A stretch of 64,000 bases of DNA from an uncultured Ruminiclostridium sp. (GCA_902490005.1 CABUCM010000005.1:1-64000); one strand, 5' to 3'; counted from the stretch's first letter, positions 34,145 to 42,867 are shown. Numbers and translations are program-made. The notes: generated from the sequence alone by a model not told the origin.

Positions 34145-34494
34145 AAAAGCACCTCCAATTCCGTCTGCTTCTGGTCGGCCAAAAGCGCCACAGTCAGGGT
34201 GAGCTGATCCGGGCCTGTCAGGCTGGCCCGCACCCCCAGCGGCGTCACACGGCTCATAGGTTTCAGCGCCTCTCTGACCATCCGCATAGCGTTTTGAGAA
34301 AGGTCCTCCCGGCTGCCGTAGCTTCCCTTCAGCGTGTACAAACGGCTGCCCAGCTGCTGGTCATAGAAAAAGCTTCCCTTTTTCACCGTCAGCCGGAACA
34401 TGGCCTGCTGCAAAAGCTCCTGCACGCCGCTAACCGCCATTGGCAGCCCGTTCTGATTGGTTTCAAAATCGCCGTTTTTGATTGCCGTATCCAT
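34141..34494 (-). CDS. Baseplate wedge protein, XkdS/gp25-like
   Basis: A 117-residue protein starting MDTAIKNGDFETNQNGLPM, with GVQELLQQAMFRLTVKKGSFFYDQQLGSRL, the pattern of XkdS (DUF2634) and gp25-type wedge proteins. I chose the start at 34494 because AAGGAGG lies six bases upstream; an ATG nine codons earlier overlaps the preceding gene. The end overlaps the baseplate J gene. Confidence 0.78.
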   Translation of the reverse strand: MDTAIKNGDFETNQNGLPMAVSGVQELLQQAMFRLTVKKGSFFYDQQLGSRLYTLKGSYGSREDLSQNAMRMVREALKPMSRVTPLGVRASLTGPDQLTLTVALLADQKQTELEVLL

Positions 34495-34504
34495 AACCGC
34501 CTCC

Positions 34505-34855
34505 TTATTGTTGTACGCCATTGATGAATACCTGACCCTCTAATTGGATTTTCCCATCTTGGGTCAGGGTGATTTTCGCGCCGCCTGCGGAAAACAGGAC
34601 CAATTCCCCAGGCTGCAGGCCCTCGGGATTCATTTCCACCCCAAGGCAGAAGGTTTTGTCTCCGCAAACCACACCCACGGCGCTTTCGCCGGCAGGGGGC
34701 AGGCTTTTGACCCCGTATGGTCCCGCACAAGCGACCTCCCGGTATTCCGCGGCGGCCTGGAGCAGCAGCCCGCCGTCCTTTTCGCCGGAGATCGTCCCCG
34801 CCATGGATTTCTCCCGCTCTTTCCGGTTTTCAGCTATTTTCTTTCCCAGCCACAT
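34505..34855 (-). CDS. Small baseplate/spike protein, XkdR-like
   Basis: A 116-residue protein with a charged N-terminal helix (MWLGKKIAENRKEREKS) and a beta-rich body with VVCGDKTFCLGVEMNPEGLQPGELVLFSAGGAKITLTQDG. The repeating ITLTQDGKIQLEGQVFINGV end resembles phage spike or OB-fold tips (gpV, XkdR). The position between hub and wedge genes supports a spike or hub-cap role. GGGAGG precedes the ATG. Confidence 0.62.
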   Translation of the reverse strand: MWLGKKIAENRKEREKSMAGTISGEKDGGLLLQAAAEYREVACAGPYGVKSLPPAGESAVGVVCGDKTFCLGVEMNPEGLQPGELVLFSAGGAKITLTQDGKIQLEGQVFINGVQQ

Positions 34856-34859
34856 CTCT

Positions 34860-35813
34860 TTACGCCTCCCATTCTTTCCCCAGGGTCACCTGGGTCCGCT
34901 CGCCCGAGGAATCCAGCCGGTAGCTAAGGCTATCCACCCGCAGCCCGGGCAGGGCGCCCAAAACGGGGTTTTCCACAACAGCCCTGGTTCCCAGGTCTAA
35001 AATCCATTCTCCCGGGCAAAGCAGCTCCACTTGATAGGATTGCTCCCGGCTTTTTTGTAAAACCTGCTGGCCCCGGAACACCGGGGTTTTGGGGTCGTCT
35101 ACCGCGTTTAGCAGACGGCGGCGGAGAATCCCGCTTTCAACCGCCTGGCTGTCCTGTACCAGAGTGCTGTAGCCCCCCAGCCGCTGGGACCGGACCAAAA
35201 CCTGGGAAACCCGCTTGCAGGGAAGATATCGCTCTGAGACGGAAGCGTAAGGGATTCCGTTCACATTGGAAAACAGAGCCTGGTTTTCCAGCGGCGCGGG
35301 CTCCATTTGCAGTTCCCCCGCCAGGGTTACCTGGGGCCGGGCGCCTAAATGATCCCGGCAGAAGCTTTCGATAACCTCCCACTCGCTGGTTCCCTTATCA
35401 ATCTGCAGCTTGGCGGAAAAGGCCTTGTCCCTTCCTGAAAACGCCGGGAATCCATAGGGCTGGGCGTGGCGCTGGTAAATCAGCTTTGCCGACGGCACGT
35501 AATAGGTCTGGGGGATCGCCTCGTTATCCAGCAGCAGGGCCGCCAGGCTTCTTGCGCACACTTGCAGGCTCACCCCGCCGCTGTCCATGGCGACCTCTTG
35601 CTCGTCGATCAACCCCCGGAAGAAAACCTCTCCATCCTTAATGATTTGGATAGAATGATATTCCGGCAGCCCTTCCTCCCGGTTGAAATCCGGCAGGGGG
35701 AACCGTGCCTCCAAGCTGTGGGCGGGCGCGTCCCGGTCAAGGGATAATTGAACCTTTTGCGGCCTGGTAAACTCTCTGACCTCTCCGGGAAAGGTCCTAA
35801 GCTGATAAATCAC
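34860..35813 (-). CDS. Tail hub protein, XkdQ-like
   Basis: A 317-residue protein at the XkdQ position, between the LysM protein and the XkdR-like gene. It has the layout of gp27/gpD-type hubs: an N-terminal barrel (REFTRPQKVQLSLDRDAPAH, VFFRGLIDEQEV), a middle with SLAALLLDNEAIPQTYY, and a C-terminal barrel (VELLCPGEWILDLGTRAVV). The length equals that of the B. subtilis protein. The hub joins the tube to the baseplate. The start overlaps the preceding stop (ATGA). Confidence 0.75.
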   Translation of the reverse strand: MIYQLRTFPGEVREFTRPQKVQLSLDRDAPAHSLEARFPLPDFNREEGLPEYHSIQIIKDGEVFFRGLIDEQEVAMDSGGVSLQVCARSLAALLLDNEAIPQTYYVPSAKLIYQRHAQPYGFPAFSGRDKAFSAKLQIDKGTSEWEVIESFCRDHLGARPQVTLAGELQMEPAPLENQALFSNVNGIPYASVSERYLPCKRVSQVLVRSQRLGGYSTLVQDSQAVESGILRRRLLNAVDDPKTPVFRGQQVLQKSREQSYQVELLCPGEWILDLGTRAVVENPVLGALPGLRVDSLSYRLDSSGERTQVTLGKEWEA

Positions 35814-36334
35814 CGCAGCACCACCTTTTCCCCTGGGATAAGCTGGTCAGGCCGTTTGATGCCGGGGTTCTTTCGCGCCAGGTCTGAAATGGAAATCCCG
35901 TAAAGCTTGGAAATATCCCACAGGGTTTCCCCCTCTTTTACAATGTGGTAATCCTTGCCCTCCTGGGAATCGAAATCGCTTTCTGACACCTGCTCCCAAA
36001 ATTCAAACCGGTACCGTATCACATCCGGCCCCGCCTCTCCGATCATGGTCAAAGAAACCAGGCTGGCCTCGAACCCGGTGGAATCCGGCAGGGTCAAAAA
36101 GCCGGTGCCGCCCCGCGCGCACAAAGCCGCTAAACTTCGGAACTGGGAAAGGCAGTCCTCGCCGAACAATTCCCCCTCCCCGGTCACCACCCGTTTCGCC
36201 GGCCCCAAATCCTGCAAAAGGTTCCCCTGGCCGGGCAGCTTCCATTCCTTTACCTCGCGGCGGTAGGCCACCTGCATGGTTTTAGGGTTGTGCGCCCAGG
36301 TGTAATCCTGAAAGCGCAGCAAAGCCGTGTTCAT
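35810..36334 (-). CDS. LysM-containing tail protein (XkdP-like)
   Basis: A 174-residue protein starting MNTALLRFQDYTWAHNPKTMQV, a tail-tube-initiator-like N-terminus. It ends in one LysM domain (about 126-174, YHIVKEGETLWDISKLYGIS then NPGIKRPDQLIPGEKVVL). XkdP and T4 gp53-type proteins use this LysM to bind the baseplate or the host wall. The start at 36334 overlaps the stop of the small gene before it and has GGGAGG seven bases upstream; 36349 is an alternative. Confidence 0.83.
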   Translation of the reverse strand: MNTALLRFQDYTWAHNPKTMQVAYRREVKEWKLPGQGNLLQDLGPAKRVVTGEGELFGEDCLSQFRSLAALCARGGTGFLTLPDSTGFEASLVSLTMIGEAGPDVIRYRFEFWEQVSESDFDSQEGKDYHIVKEGETLWDISKLYGISISDLARKNPGIKRPDQLIPGEKVVLR

Positions 36335-36540
36335 GGCGCCACCTCCCATAAGCCGGAATACCGTCTGGCGTCCCGCTCCATAGCAAGGGAAAGGGACGCC
36401 GGCGTCGGCGCTTCCGGTTCCGAAGGTACGGAAACCGTTTCCTGCCGGTAAGTCACCTTTGTTTCCGGCGCTTTGGCCCTTACCAGCGGGATTTCCCGGC
36501 CGCCTCTCCGGCGTGCTTTTACTCGTTTGATTTCCTTCAT
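36331..36540 (-). CDS. Small phage protein (69 aa) at the tape-measure position
   Basis: A 69-residue, very basic then proline-rich protein starting MKEIKRVKARRRGGREIPLV and ending SLAMERDARRYSGLWEVAP. The tail motif MERDARRYSG resembles the C-terminus of small tail-assembly proteins between tube and tape measure genes in PBSX-like clusters. Here it is the only gene between the tube and LysM genes, overlapping both by four bases, so the XkdN chaperone and the XkdO tape measure are both missing. Whether it replaces them is unknown. Confidence 0.65.
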   Translation of the reverse strand: MKEIKRVKARRRGGREIPLVRAKAPETKVTYRQETVSVPSEPEAPTPASLSLAMERDARRYSGLWEVAP

Positions 36541-36923
36541 TTCAGTTCCATCCTATGGGAAGCGATCAAGGAAACGCCCTCCAGCACCGTGTCGTTGATG
36601 CCGGCGGACTCGCTGATCTCGTTCCATTCACAGCCGGAATAAATGATTCTCCGGTCCGGCTTGACGATCACCAGGTTAAAACCGGAAAGCCCAAAGAAGC
36701 TGATTCCGTCGTCCAAAGCGCCGTCACAGGCATAGACCCGGGAAAGCTCCACAAAATGCTTGGTTTTTCCCGGCACGGTGCCTACCGGCTCGGCTTCCCC
36801 AAAGGCTTCCACATAGTGGCTTTCCCTTGTGGAATGGGCTTTGTACCCCTCCACCACCGCCAGTTTCTTGCCATTGACCTCTAAATAAATATCCCGGCTT
36901 GTGGGAAAATTCCCGTTTTCCAT
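36537..36923 (-). CDS. Tail tube protein (XkdM-like)
   Basis: A 128-residue protein, close in size to XkdM and other contractile-tail tube subunits, with SRDIYLEVNGKKLAVVEGYK and ESHYVEAFGEAEPVGTVPG. The beta-hairpin-rich sequence ends VLEGVSLIASHRMELK. It lies directly after the sheath gene, the standard order. It should stack as hexamers to form the inner tube. Confidence 0.8.
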   Translation of the reverse strand: MENGNFPTSRDIYLEVNGKKLAVVEGYKAHSTRESHYVEAFGEAEPVGTVPGKTKHFVELSRVYACDGALDDGISFFGLSGFNLVIVKPDRRIIYSGCEWNEISESAGINDTVLEGVSLIASHRMELK

Positions 36924-36933
36924 AGGCTCCTCC

Positions 36934-37968
36934 TTACACTGTAATGCTGGCCTGGATCACGATCTGGTTCAGGCCTCTGGCCGCGGTGAACTCCACTGCG
37001 ACGATACAAACGGCAGGGTCCTCTTCCGAGGGCGTCACCGCCGGGGACCGGTAGCTGTCCAGGATTCCCTGAAGCCGGTATTCCTCCAGCTTTACCGCTG
37101 TTTGGGTCGCAATGGCGCTTCTGGTTTTCTCGTTGTTTCTGGCCCCGGCGAGCATCGCTTTCAAAGAGCTCCGCACGCCGGAAATCACTGTGTCAATAAT
37201 CAGCACCGTATTGATGTCGTGAAACGTCCGGTCGGATATCCCGTCGGTGGCCGTCCTGGTGCTCACCCCGCGCACCAGTTCCACCCGGCCCGCGGGCATC
37301 TCCAGCACCGCCACGCCGTTTTGCAGCAGCGTGTTCAATTCTTCCTCGGAAAAGGTTTTCGACAACCCGGAAAACCCCTCCAAAACGGTTCCGTTCAGGG
37401 CCGCAGAGGGATCCGTCACCGCCGCCAGCCTTCCCGCCAAGGCCGCCGCTAATAAGCCGCCTTTAGCGGGGGAATCCTCCGGCCCCTGGCACAGAAGCAT
37501 CATACGCTCGCAGTTTAACTCCTTGGCGAAGGCCGCCGGGTTCTCACCGGAAAAACACCCTGCCGCCGTCCGTTCCCTGCCGTTTTCCGAAGCACCGGCC
37601 ACGCTGGCCTTCAGCAGTTTCAAAACCGCGCCCTGGGTGCTGTCGCAACACACAGCGCCGATATTCTCCTCTTTCGCTAAGGCTGCGAAAGCGGCTTCAT
37701 AATCAAAATGATCCTCGGTTCCCGCTTTTACGGCCTTCACCCCCGAGGCTCCGTTCACCAGCGCCGCCTCGATCATCGCCGCCATTTCGCTGCCCTCGCC
37801 GAAAATAGCTTTTCCGTCGCTGATTTTTTGAATGGTATACACCCGGTTCTGTTCCCCCTGATCGCAAAGGGCGGCAATTCCCGCCTGTTTCAGGTTTTGG
37901 GAACCCCATAACACGCCGGAAGCCGTGTAGTCCCAATAAACCCCTGGTCTCTCTTGAGCAAGGAGCAT
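36934..37968 (-). CDS. Contractile tail sheath protein (XkdK-like, short)
   Basis: A 344-residue sheath subunit. The N-terminus ERPGVYWDYTASG and the C-terminal AVCIVAVEFTAARGLNQIVIQASI are conserved strands that interlink sheath rings; DRTFHDINTVLIIDTVISGVRSSLKAML is the core signature. It is about 120 residues shorter than XkdK, lacking most of the surface-exposed insertion. It lies directly before the tube gene. Confidence 0.88.
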   Translation of the reverse strand: MLLAQERPGVYWDYTASGVLWGSQNLKQAGIAALCDQGEQNRVYTIQKISDGKAIFGEGSEMAAMIEAALVNGASGVKAVKAGTEDHFDYEAAFAALAKEENIGAVCCDSTQGAVLKLLKASVAGASENGRERTAAGCFSGENPAAFAKELNCERMMLLCQGPEDSPAKGGLLAAALAGRLAAVTDPSAALNGTVLEGFSGLSKTFSEEELNTLLQNGVAVLEMPAGRVELVRGVSTRTATDGISDRTFHDINTVLIIDTVISGVRSSLKAMLAGARNNEKTRSAIATQTAVKLEEYRLQGILDSYRSPAVTPSEEDPAVCIVAVEFTAARGLNQIVIQASITV

Positions 37969-38469
37969 TTATTTCACTCCCTTCTTTGAGGCTAATTTCC
38001 CTTTGACCACCACGCCGGCGACCGCTTCCCCTGAGGAAGCCTGGCCGAACACCAGCTTCTTTTTTGCCCGGCAGGGCAAAGAAAAAGCCATGGCGCTGCT
38101 GTCATAGGAAATTTCCCCGCATTGAATATTCATAAACCCTAAGCCAGAAAACATCAGGGCGCCGCATAGGTTAGAAGCCGCCGTCCACGCGGCCTCCCCT
38201 CCCATTCGCAGCGGCGACCATACTGTTAAATTCAGCGTAATATCCGCCGACTTGCCATAAAAATCCCCGGCGGGCCTGGTTCCCAAAAAGTCCCCCATGG
38301 CCGCGTTGGCGATTTCCGCCCCGGCAAAGCTGACGGTAACCGTCACCTTAGAAAGGGGCGACTGATGGAACTGGTCCGGATGGGCTTTTAAAATCCGGCA
38401 GGAAGACAGGGCGCTGTCGCTTTTCAGCAAGGCAACGGTTTCCTCAATGATTTGGTCAAATAAACCCAT
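37969..38469 (-). CDS. Tail completion/minor tail protein
   Basis: A 166-residue protein starting MGLFDQIIEETVALLKSDSAL at 38469, behind GAGGAGG. A longer frame upstream overlaps the preceding gene and lacks a ribosome site. It is beta-rich (KVTVTVSFAGAEIAN, KSADITLNLTVWSP), as expected for a terminator protein capping the tail, and lies between the head-tail connector genes and the sheath. Assignment is mainly by position (XkdI/J region). Confidence 0.55.
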   Translation of the reverse strand: MGLFDQIIEETVALLKSDSALSSCRILKAHPDQFHQSPLSKVTVTVSFAGAEIANAAMGDFLGTRPAGDFYGKSADITLNLTVWSPLRMGGEAAWTAASNLCGALMFSGLGFMNIQCGEISYDSSAMAFSLPCRAKKKLVFGQASSGEAVAGVVVKGKLASKKGVK

Positions 38470-38470
38470 T

Positions 38471-38821
38471 TCAATCGTCCTCCTCGTGGCGCTTTTGCAA
38501 AATTGCCCAGATATAAACGCACTGGTCCTCAAAATAAACCCTTTGTGCCCGCCGGATCAGATATCGTTCTCCGTTGGCCTCTACATAGCCCGTTTTCCGG
38601 TACCGGTCGATGGGCTTATCGGCGGGTCCCAGGTAAAGATAATTTTCCAGGTCCGAGAACCCCGGCGGCAGATAGACGCCCCCAACGTTGGCGTTGTTCC
38701 GGTAACGCAGAGGCTGGATCACCGCCCGGACATTTTCTATTTCTCCGGTAGCCTCCGTTACCAGCTTTACATTGCGCCCGCACAGCTTCATCAGCTTTTG
38801 CACCGCCGCGTATTTTTTCAT
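38471..38821 (-). CDS. Head-tail joining protein (XkdH-like)
   Basis: A 116-residue protein (MKKYAAVQKLMKLCGRNVKL, then VRAVIQPLRYRNNANVGG and YLGPADKPIDRY) in the place of the minor head-tail joining proteins. It overlaps the connector gene by four bases. The fold is probably a small beta-barrel stopper. The family match is tentative. Confidence 0.55.
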   Translation of the reverse strand: MKKYAAVQKLMKLCGRNVKLVTEATGEIENVRAVIQPLRYRNNANVGGVYLPPGFSDLENYLYLGPADKPIDRYRKTGYVEANGERYLIRRAQRVYFEDQCVYIWAILQKRHEEDD

Positions 38822-39183
38822 GCCTTCACCCCGCGGAATACGAACCCGTCATCCTCCAGCAGGCCGGATATTTCCCGCTGTGCCTCCAGCCAGATTTCCC
38901 TGGCCAGCTTTACCCTATCGTTGCGGCCGCTGGACACGGTAATATCCCCAACGGTAAAATCCTCGCCGTTGGCGGCCTGGTACATAGCGTACCGGTAAAA
39001 GGCCAGGCTGGCCGCCGCGGCCTGAAGCCTGGAGGCATTATCCTCGTTCACCGCGCCCCGCAACCGCCGCGCAAGCTCGCTGGCCGCGTCGGAGCAAAGG
39101 GCGGTATAGCCCGCCGCTTCCTCCATAGGCAGGCTGGAAATCAGAGAAAACCGTTCCAAAATTTTCTGGATATCTAACGTCAA
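38818..39183 (-). CDS. Head-tail connector protein (gp6-like)
   Basis: A 121-residue, mostly helical protein (ERFSLISSLPMEEAAGYTAL, AAAASLAFYRYAMYQA, ARIWLEAQ-like repeats near the C-terminus). This matches the small adaptor proteins that follow the capsid gene in PBSX-like and HK97-like phages and sit under the portal. A good AGGAG site precedes it. Confidence 0.6.
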   Translation of the reverse strand: MTLDIQKILERFSLISSLPMEEAAGYTALCSDAASELARRLRGAVNEDNASRLQAAAASLAFYRYAMYQAANGEDFTVGDITVSSGRNDRVKLAREIWLEAQREISGLLEDDGFVFRGVKA

Positions 39184-39241
39184 GGTACCACTCCTTTCTT
39201 TATCAGGGGGAAACCTGAAACAGGTTTCCCCGCCGTTCTAT

Positions 39242-40252
39242 TTAGGAAATGGTCAGCTTTTTGGAGGCGCCGTTGAAAATCTTCGCGAACCCGGTAATGG
39301 CGCTGATCGAGGCCCGTTCCAGCTGGCGGTCGATGAGCTTATCATAATCGGTCATAAGCTCGCCGGCCTGAACCATCTCTAGGGCGCAGGTTTTATCCAT
39401 CGCCACGATGACCTTTTCCGCCATGGTAGGCACATGGACCAGGCTGGCGCCGATAGGCGTAATCATTTGTCCGGTGCCCTGGAAATTCAGGCCCGCCTGG
39501 GCGTCCTTCATTTCCGTCAGGCTTAACAGGGCTTTTACCGTCCCGGTGCCCGCCAGCATGGTGTTCAGCTCAAAGGGGGCCAGCTCGGCCCACATTTTCA
39601 CCAAGGAATCATAGCTCAGCGCCGCGGCGGTGCCGCCGTTCATTTCCTCCGCCGGATTCTGGTTGCCGTCGCCGTTGAGGATCACAGCCACCGCGTCCTG
39701 GGCCTGGGCCCTGGCGATGTAAGCGCCGATCTGGCGAAGGACCACGGTGAACAGGTCCAGCTTTTGGAAGCGGAGGGCCTCATAGGAGGTCACCAGCATT
39801 CTGCCCCGCTTGTTCATCTTCACCAGGTTGTTCTGGGTTTTCACCGTGGTTTGGGGCAGAGAAGCAAGCTCCGCCACTGGCGGGAAATAATGCTCGCCCT
39901 CCGGCTCAGAGGTGATGGTGCGGTAATCCATGCCGTCAATTTTGGTGACGGTCGCCACCAGGTTGGGCAGGATATTGGCGGACTCCATGCCCTGGGTCAC
40001 TGCCCGGGCCACATATTCCGGGAACAGGGCGGCGCTGTCGGTGCTCTGGAAAAACTTTTCCACCACGTCGGAGCCCCTGCCCCCAACCTTGATGTCGAAC
40101 CGCTTCAGCTGGCGCTGATAAGCATCCAGCCCCGCGTGCTCGGTATTTTCATAGCTCGCGCTGGGATCCAGTTCCTCCAGCACCTGGGTAAAGCTTTTCC
40201 CCGGGGTATTGTACATGCCCTTTTCCAAACGGACGGTATCGTAAAAAGCCAT
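39242..40252 (-). CDS. Major capsid protein (HK97 fold, XkdG-like)
   Basis: A 336-residue protein. It has an N-terminal arm (MAFYDTVRLEKGMYNTPGKSFTQVLEEL), the peripheral domain (MDYRTITSEPEGEHYFPPVAEL), a spine helix around SYEALRFQKLDLFTVVLRQIGAYIA and a late ITPIGASLVHVPTM strand. The layout fits PBSX XkdG and similar capsids. It follows the decoration-like gene and precedes connectors, the usual position. GAGGAG precedes the ATG. Confidence 0.85.
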   Translation of the reverse strand: MAFYDTVRLEKGMYNTPGKSFTQVLEELDPSASYENTEHAGLDAYQRQLKRFDIKVGGRGSDVVEKFFQSTDSAALFPEYVARAVTQGMESANILPNLVATVTKIDGMDYRTITSEPEGEHYFPPVAELASLPQTTVKTQNNLVKMNKRGRMLVTSYEALRFQKLDLFTVVLRQIGAYIARAQAQDAVAVILNGDGNQNPAEEMNGGTAAALSYDSLVKMWAELAPFELNTMLAGTGTVKALLSLTEMKDAQAGLNFQGTGQMITPIGASLVHVPTMAEKVIVAMDKTCALEMVQAGELMTDYDKLIDRQLERASISAITGFAKIFNGASKKLTIS

Positions 40253-40271
40253 AGGTATTCCTCCTCGTTTC

Positions 40272-40613
40272 TTATAAAATCATGCCGGCTTCGGCGGCAT
40301 CTGTGGAAACCACTAGGACGTTGACGCCGGCGGCGTCCTCTCCGGCGGCCTTCACGCCGCCCGAGCCGTCCGCTACCAGCTGGGCCCAGCCCAGAGACAC
40401 GCTGCCGGTTACCGCCGCGGTGCAGTAGCCCTTTAACTGAACGCCTACAAAATCTCCCCGCTGGCTGACGGCGACGCCGATAAAGGCGTCCCCGGCGGCG
40501 CAGGCGGCTACCGTGCCGTTGGCGCTCATTTTCACCGGCGTACCCGCCGGTATCGCGGCTGCGGCCTCAAAGGTGGCGATGTTCTTTCCGAACCCTGCGA
40601 ATGAAACATTCAT
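40272..40613 (-). CDS. Head decoration-like protein (DUF2190-type)
   Basis: A 113-residue Ala/Gly/Val-rich beta protein: AIPAGTPVKMSANGTVAACAAGDAFIGVAVS and GVQLKGYCTAAVTGSVSLGWAQLVADGSGG. This matches the small capsid-decoration or stabilising proteins that lie between protease and capsid genes. Nineteen bases separate it from the capsid gene. GGAGGA precedes the ATG. Confidence 0.7.
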   Translation of the reverse strand: MNVSFAGFGKNIATFEAAAAIPAGTPVKMSANGTVAACAAGDAFIGVAVSQRGDFVGVQLKGYCTAAVTGSVSLGWAQLVADGSGGVKAAGEDAAGVNVLVVSTDAAEAGMIL

Positions 40614-40702
40614 GCTATTTTCCTCCTAGATCGTTAATATAGTTTTTCAGTCCCGGCGCTAGGCCGGGATTTTTGACCTCTTATTCCGGGAATCTCTTTC
40701 CG

Positions 40703-41686
40703 CTAAATTTTAAATTCCGCGTTTTCCAAGGGCGCGCTTTCCGTTTTCACCCCTGCAAGCTGCGGTTTAGGCGGCAGAAGCTTTTCGCTTTCCTGCCGGT
40801 AGGCCTTATGAAAAGCCTTCAGCTCCTCCAGGGTCATTCGCTTGGCCACCTGCTCCATCACCTGCTTTGGCACGCCGGGCTGGGCCAATAAAGAAAGGCG
40901 TACGACCTCCTGCTGAAGCTCCCGCTCATATGCCTCTCCCGCTTTTGCCTTTTGGGTCAGCTCGCAAAGATAGCCGGAAAAAATCTTGCATTCCTCCGGG
41001 GTAAGCGCCACTTCCTTTTCCTCTAAAAACGCCTTGACGATATCGCTGTTGCTTCTTATCTTTTTTTCAGATGGCGTATACATTTTAATCACTCCCGCTT
41101 CCCGCTGGGCCGGCACCGCCACAAAGGACCACTCATACGCGTCGTAAGGGTCGTCCAGAACGGTACAGCACAGCCTGCCGTCATAGGTCTTTCCCTTTTG
41201 ATGGCGGCAGTTTCCATTTTTCAGGTCCTCGCCGCAGACGGAGCAGCGCAGCCGGTTCACGGCGCAGCCTACGCTCACTTCCTTTTTAATGCCGGAATCC
41301 AGCTCTGTAATAAAATCCTGATTTTTGCCGGTTCTGGGAAGATAAGCCCTGGCCACCAGCCGGCTGTAAGGCTCTCCCAGCTGAGTTTCCCGTCCCGGCA
41401 GGGTCTCCACCTGGCAGTGGTAAATCCGTGCCGTTTGGCCGCCGGACCGAAGGCTGTGGTCAAAAATGCCGGTTTTCCCTAAAAACAGCTCCTTCAGCTT
41501 TTCCAGGGCCTCCTTGGTAAAGCATTCAAAGTCACGGTCCACCTGGTTGTCGCAGAGCACCACAGAAAAAGCGTATAGCTCCTCGGCCTGGAACTCCCGC
41601 CGGGTATACCGGTTGATTTTCTCCAGTTCCTGGGGGCTTACCGCTCCATTTTCCGCCTTTTGCTTCAGTAAATATCCTTCCTTCAT
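40703..41686 (-). CDS. Prohead protease (XkdF-like) with scaffold tail and zinc-ribbon insert
   Basis: A 327-residue protein. The N-terminal protease domain has GIFDHSL (candidate catalytic His) and KKEVSVGCA (candidate Ser), as in HK97-type proteases. Between them and VPAQREAGVIK lies a cysteine-rich insert CSVCGEDLKNGNCRHQKGK, which looks like a zinc ribbon. The C-terminal third (about 215-327) is helical and charged, suiting a fused scaffold that is cut after assembly. The start overlaps the portal stop (ATGA). Confidence 0.78.
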   Translation of the reverse strand: MKEGYLLKQKAENGAVSPQELEKINRYTRREFQAEELYAFSVVLCDNQVDRDFECFTKEALEKLKELFLGKTGIFDHSLRSGGQTARIYHCQVETLPGRETQLGEPYSRLVARAYLPRTGKNQDFITELDSGIKKEVSVGCAVNRLRCSVCGEDLKNGNCRHQKGKTYDGRLCCTVLDDPYDAYEWSFVAVPAQREAGVIKMYTPSEKKIRSNSDIVKAFLEEKEVALTPEECKIFSGYLCELTQKAKAGEAYERELQQEVVRLSLLAQPGVPKQVMEQVAKRMTLEELKAFHKAYRQESEKLLPPKPQLAGVKTESAPLENAEFKI

Positions 41687-42867
41687 TGGTTTCCTCCTTC
41701 CATCGGCGCTTCCTGGTTTTGGCTGGGGTCTAACGTCTGCTCAATCTGCATGGCCCTGGCGGTTAACAGCCTCGCGTTGGCCAGCTCTACCGCGTCTTGT
41801 AGGTTGATATCATCCCACACCACGGAATATTCCGGGGAATACCCATGGAGCCGGAGCCACAGCGAGCACACCCTTCCCACCACCGGGGTCAAAAGCCGGC
41901 GGTAGGACTCCAGCTCGCTGGTCAGAATATCCGCCTGCTGGGCTGACATCCGCTCGGTGGTGGACCAGGAAAGCCCCAGCAGAAACGGCGGGATAGAAAG
42001 CTTGGCCACAATCTGCTCCAGCATCTGGCGCACCGGCACCTGGCTGTCCAAAATCTGGTTGTCCGCGCCGATGGTCTGGATTTTCACATTTCCCACCGCC
42101 ACAAAGTCGCTGACATCCCCGCCGCTTTTCATGGCTTTCCGCCATTCCTGGGCGATCTGCATGGCCCGCTCCTTGGTATAGGCCCGCTCTCCGCCGTCGC
42201 CCGGCTGATAGGTCACCGCGAAGCGGACGTTTCCCACCCGCTCCCAGTTTAAACCGATGCTGTTGTAAATCTTCAAAAGCACAGAGCTGACAAAAGGAAG
42301 CCCCTTTAAAATGGATTCTCCCAGCAGGTCTCCCGGCCGGGGGCTTAAGGTGGAAACGGAGATCAGCTCCGGCCGCTGGACCAAAAGCCAATTGCCCGCG
42401 CCATCCCTGCTGTAAATCTTCAAATCCAAAGGGCTGTCCCCGGTGCGCAGCTCCACGTCCTCCAGGGAAGCGTTATACAAGGCGGAGATCTCTTTCCCGT
42501 CCTGGGACACAACAATTTCCCCTAAGGAAGTCCCATAGGACAGAAGCTGTTCCAGATAAATCCCCAGGAATGTCTCCATCCCCGTACCGCAGGCGTTCAC
42601 CTGCACCGACTGTAAAAATTGGTTCAGCCCCGCCTGTGCCCGGCGGCTTTCGCACTGAACGGAAACGCCGCCCACCAGCCGCACAATCTTGCAGATGGCC
42701 GCGTCGATGATAGGGACCGTCAGGCGCAGGGTGTCGTATAGCTTTCGTTCCATGCCCGCGGCCTGGTAGCGGTCCAGGGTTCCTGAAAAGGCCCCGCCTC
42801 TTCCCCCGGATACCGTCTGTACCGCCGCCGTGGGCTCCATAGGCCTTTTCTTTCCAAAAAGCTTCAT
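41683..42867 (-). CDS. Phage portal protein (XkdE-like)
   Basis: A 394-residue portal subunit: DTLRLTVPIIDAAICKIVRLVGG, FLGIYLEQLLSYGTSLGEIV, WERVGNVRFAVTYQPGD and the late SIPPFLLGLSWSTTERMSAQQADILTSELES, typical of PBSX-family portals. Twelve copies would form the DNA channel at one capsid vertex. It lies between terminase and protease genes. Confidence 0.9.
   Translation of the reverse strand: MKLFGKKRPMEPTAAVQTVSGGRGGAFSGTLDRYQAAGMERKLYDTLRLTVPIIDAAICKIVRLVGGVSVQCESRRAQAGLNQFLQSVQVNACGTGMETFLGIYLEQLLSYGTSLGEIVVSQDGKEISALYNASLEDVELRTGDSPLDLKIYSRDGAGNWLLVQRPELISVSTLSPRPGDLLGESILKGLPFVSSVLLKIYNSIGLNWERVGNVRFAVTYQPGDGGERAYTKERAMQIAQEWRKAMKSGGDVSDFVAVGNVKIQTIGADNQILDSQVPVRQMLEQIVAKLSIPPFLLGLSWSTTERMSAQQADILTSELESYRRLLTPVVGRVCSLWLRLHGYSPEYSVVWDDINLQDAVELANARLLTARAMQIEQTLDPSQNQEAPMEGGNQ

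Noticed and set aside
36331..36540. Frameshifted tape measure gene
   Set aside because: The neighbouring genes overlap by four bases on both sides, leaving no room, and the three frames around it show no coiled-coil or tape-measure-like remnant.
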